Origin: Candidatus Sericytochromatia bacterium
Lineage (GTDB): Bacteria; Cyanobacteriota; Sericytochromatia; UBA7694; JACMQJ01
DNA: 15,591 nt
NCBI GenBank assembly: GCA_014377055.1
Contig: JACMQJ010000434.1
Span: 1 to 15,591 of the forward strand
Direction of reading: 5' to 3'
The notes beneath the pieces were generated by a model. It ran no database searches. It had not been told where the DNA came from and was given only the letters and a program-made list of their open reading frames with translations. The translations under genes and the position numbers were made by a program. Below, piece after piece: positions 14,118 to 15,591 of this stretch (the first letter of the stretch is position 1; each line of letters opens with the position of its first letter).

Positions 14118-15173
14118 ATGATTACTGTCGTTTATTGCACCAGAAAAACTAATTCATTACATCAAGAACATTTAATAAAATCTTCTGGATTAGATAAAAA
14201 TATTGAAATAATCGAAATAGTAAATAATGGTGAATCGTTAAGTAAATCTTACAATATAGGCTTAAAACAATCTAAAAATAATATTGTTGTTTTTTGTCAT
14301 GATGACTTAAAAATTGAAACAGAAAATTGGGGTTATAAATTATTAGAGCAATTTAATACAAACCCCGAGTATGGAATAATAGGTGTTGCTGGCTCTAAAA
14401 ATGTCCCCTCTAGCGGTAAATGGTGGGAGAATACTAAAAAGCTATATGGTATAGTAGCACATACTTATGAAGGTAAAACTTGGCTATCAAAATATTCATC
14501 TGATCTAGGTCAAGATATAGAAGAAGTTATTATCGTAGATGGTGTTTTTTTTGTGATTGATAAAAATAAGATTAAAACTTATTTTAACGAAACAGTTGCA
14601 GGGTTTCATTTTTATGATGTTACTTTTTGTTTTGAAAACTTTATAAAAGGTGTAAAAATAGGCGTTATAACATCTATAAGAATAAATCATAAGTCCCTTG
14701 GTATAATTAATGAGGCTTGGGAATCAAATAGAATTATATTTGTTAAAAAATTTGAAAATAATTTACCAGCCAACATAAAAAAAAATATTGATAAAGAGCA
14801 AAAATCTAAAATACTTATTGCTTATCTCGTATTTGAAAATTGCTCTAAAGAAAAATATTATCTTCTTAAATTAATAGAAGATTTGAAACAGCAAAATACA
14901 GACATTTCATTAATATCTAATGTGGACAAAAATTTAGCTGATTTGATAAAAAAGTCAAAAATTAAATTGTATTCATTTCAAAACCCACCTTATTTTAAAA
15001 TAGGTGATGGTAAATGGTCTATAAATAGAGAAATATCGGAAGTTAATAAATTATATAAAATAAATGAAAATACATTTGATGTGCTTTATGTTAACCATAA
15101 ATCTTTATCAGAATATTTATTAAACCTTTATCCTGCTATTGAAAATATTCATCATATTCCTAATACGTATTAG
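14118..15173 (+). CDS. StrF-like glycosyltransferase with possibly shortened C-terminal domain
   Basis: The first 200 or so residues look like a GT-A-type glycosyltransferase of the StrF / Glyco_tranf_2_5 kind: MITVVYCTRK start, SLSKSYNIGLKQSKNNIVVF, the acidic site FCHDDL (59-64), GVAGSKNVPSSGKWW (89-103), VDGVFFVIDK (140-149) and the FHFYDVTFCF motif (163-172). Residues 229-351 form a second segment beginning KILIAYLVFE and including FDVLYVNHKSLSEYLLNLYP and HHIPN, which resembles the first half of a GT4 (GT-B) domain. That domain would normally continue much further, so the protein may be truncated. There is no Shine-Dalgarno site before the ATG at 14118. The stop codon (15171-15173) lies in a perfect palindrome. 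Confidence 0.72.
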   Translation: MITVVYCTRKTNSLHQEHLIKSSGLDKNIEIIEIVNNGESLSKSYNIGLKQSKNNIVVFCHDDLKIETENWGYKLLEQFNTNPEYGIIGVAGSKNVPSSGKWWENTKKLYGIVAHTYEGKTWLSKYSSDLGQDIEEVIIVDGVFFVIDKNKIKTYFNETVAGFHFYDVTFCFENFIKGVKIGVITSIRINHKSLGIINEAWESNRIIFVKKFENNLPANIKKNIDKEQKSKILIAYLVFENCSKEKYYLLKLIEDLKQQNTDISLISNVDKNLADLIKKSKIKLYSFQNPPYFKIGDGKWSINREISEVNKLYKINENTFDVLYVNHKSLSEYLLNLYPAIENIHHIPNTY

Positions 15174-15191
15174 GAATATGATGAATATTTT
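15142..15191. repeat. Perfect 50-bp palindrome without spacer
   Basis: Bases 15142-15166 are the exact reverse complement of 15167-15191, with the centre at TAC|GTA. The left arm encodes the last residues of the glycosyltransferase and the right arm holds its stop codon. Ending in TTTT, it could act as a terminator, but a perfect 25-bp arm with no spacer is far longer than usual. Alternatives are a template-switch product, a fold-back assembly join or a dyad binding site. Confidence 0.95.
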
Positions 15192-15218
15192 AGTTATTTA
15201 GTATCGATAATTACTATA

Positions 15219-15245
15219 TCTTGTATAAGTATTGTCTTGTATAAT
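15219..15245 (+). promoter_or_regulatory. Candidate promoter with direct repeat for the terminal lipoprotein gene
   Basis: TCTTGTATAA occurs at 15219-15228 and again at 15235-15244, 16 bases apart. The second copy runs into a perfect TATAAT -10 box (15240-15245), about 35 bases before the start codon. The repeat may be a regulator site or the product of a local duplication. No good -35 is seen. Confidence 0.45.
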
Positions 15246-15279
15246 TATCAAATCTTAAAATATATAAGAAGGATAAATG

Positions 15280-15591
15280 ATGAATAAAAGTTTAAATAAA
15301 ATAGTTTCATTGGGTTTATTAATATTGACTTTTTCATGTTCTCAAGAAACTGTTGTTAACAATTCTAGTGTGATACAACCAGTTCAAATATTTTCATCAA
15401 ACTCATCAGATTTAAATTTTAAACTAATAAAAAATGATGAAATACCTACTGATATTTTTAAAATAACTTATGCTCAAATGAAAGATTTATCAGATAAAGA
15501 AAGTAAAAGAAGAGGTATTGATCTTTTTAATTTACCTAAGAATCCAATCGGTTTGGAAATAACATCAGGAACAAATAAACTTGGTTATATT
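15280..15591 (+). CDS. Partial predicted lipoprotein, N-terminal 104 residues
   Basis: The frame is open from the ATG at 15280 to the window end. A signal peptide starts MNKSLNKIV, has a hydrophobic core (SLGLLILTF) and ends in LTFSC, with the lipidated Cys at residue 20. A Ser/Asn-rich spacer (about 21-45) follows, then a mixed charged region with SDKESKRRGIDLFNL. No domain is recognised in the part present. A neighbouring ATG at 15277 is only three bases from AAGGA (15269-15273), so the ATG at 15280, six bases away, is preferred. With the NHL lipoprotein this is a second envelope lipoprotein in the window. Confidence 0.7.
   Translation, partial: MNKSLNKIVSLGLLILTFSCSQETVVNNSSVIQPVQIFSSNSSDLNFKLIKNDEIPTDIFKITYAQMKDLSDKESKRRGIDLFNLPKNPIGLEITSGTNKLGYI

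Overview
The window is AT-rich bacterial DNA with densely packed genes. It contains parts of two respiratory complex I (NADH-quinone oxidoreductase) gene sets, the translation operon infC-rpmI-rplT, two predicted lipoproteins, a ketosynthase, two glycosyltransferase-like proteins, a methyltransferase and a few unknowns. No rRNA, tRNA, CRISPR array, transposase or phage gene was seen. The organism cannot be named from the sequence. A nuoD-H-I-J-K order with no nuoE-F-G between D and H is the arrangement of 11-subunit (non-NADH-module) complex I, known from Cyanobacteria, Chlorobi and Bacteroidetes. The H-I-J-K block also equals cyanobacterial ndhA-I-G-E. Together with low GC, clear Shine-Dalgarno sites and lipoproteins, a non-photosynthetic relative of Cyanobacteria (Melainabacteria type) is one reasonable guess, held with low confidence.

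Layout. Positions 1-119 (minus) are the start of a coiled-coil protein that runs off the window. Positions 131-266 hold two GC-rich hairpins in inverted orientation, a REP-like pair. Positions 268-4101 (minus) are the operon nuoD-nuoH-nuoI-nuoJ-nuoK. A small acidic unknown protein (4373-4720, minus) lies upstream. Next come a lipoprotein with a carboxypeptidase-regulatory-like domain and an NHL propeller (4929-6269), a FabH-type ketosynthase (6367-7359), and a convergent multi-zinc-ribbon protein (7436-8332, minus). A gap of about 550 bases then holds a promoter and a folded leader RNA ahead of infC, which appears to start at an AUU codon at 8886. rpmI, rplT and a strong terminator follow. A GT-B-like protein with its own extended -10 promoter (10185-11453) is followed by a second, divergent nuoH-nuoI pair (11575-13392). 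The end of the window carries a methyltransferase (minus), a StrF-like glycosyltransferase whose stop codon lies inside a perfect 50-bp palindrome, and the start of another lipoprotein.

How the genes relate. The first nuo operon supplies the quinone-site subunit NuoD, the membrane anchor NuoH, the iron-sulfur subunit NuoI and the antiporter-like small subunits NuoJ and NuoK. NuoA, B, C, L, M and N must be encoded elsewhere. The second NuoH is about 75 residues longer, with two extra predicted membrane segments, and is paired with its own NuoI, which points to a second complex I type. The infC operon carries the two classic autoregulation features: an AUU start on infC and a structured leader. 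The glycosyltransferases and methyltransferase suggest surface polysaccharide work but do not form a clear operon.

The strongest items for a second look are the divergent nuoHI pair, the infC leader RNA, the 50-bp palindrome at the end of a possibly shortened glycosyltransferase, and the absence of TGA stop codons in all 17 complete genes.
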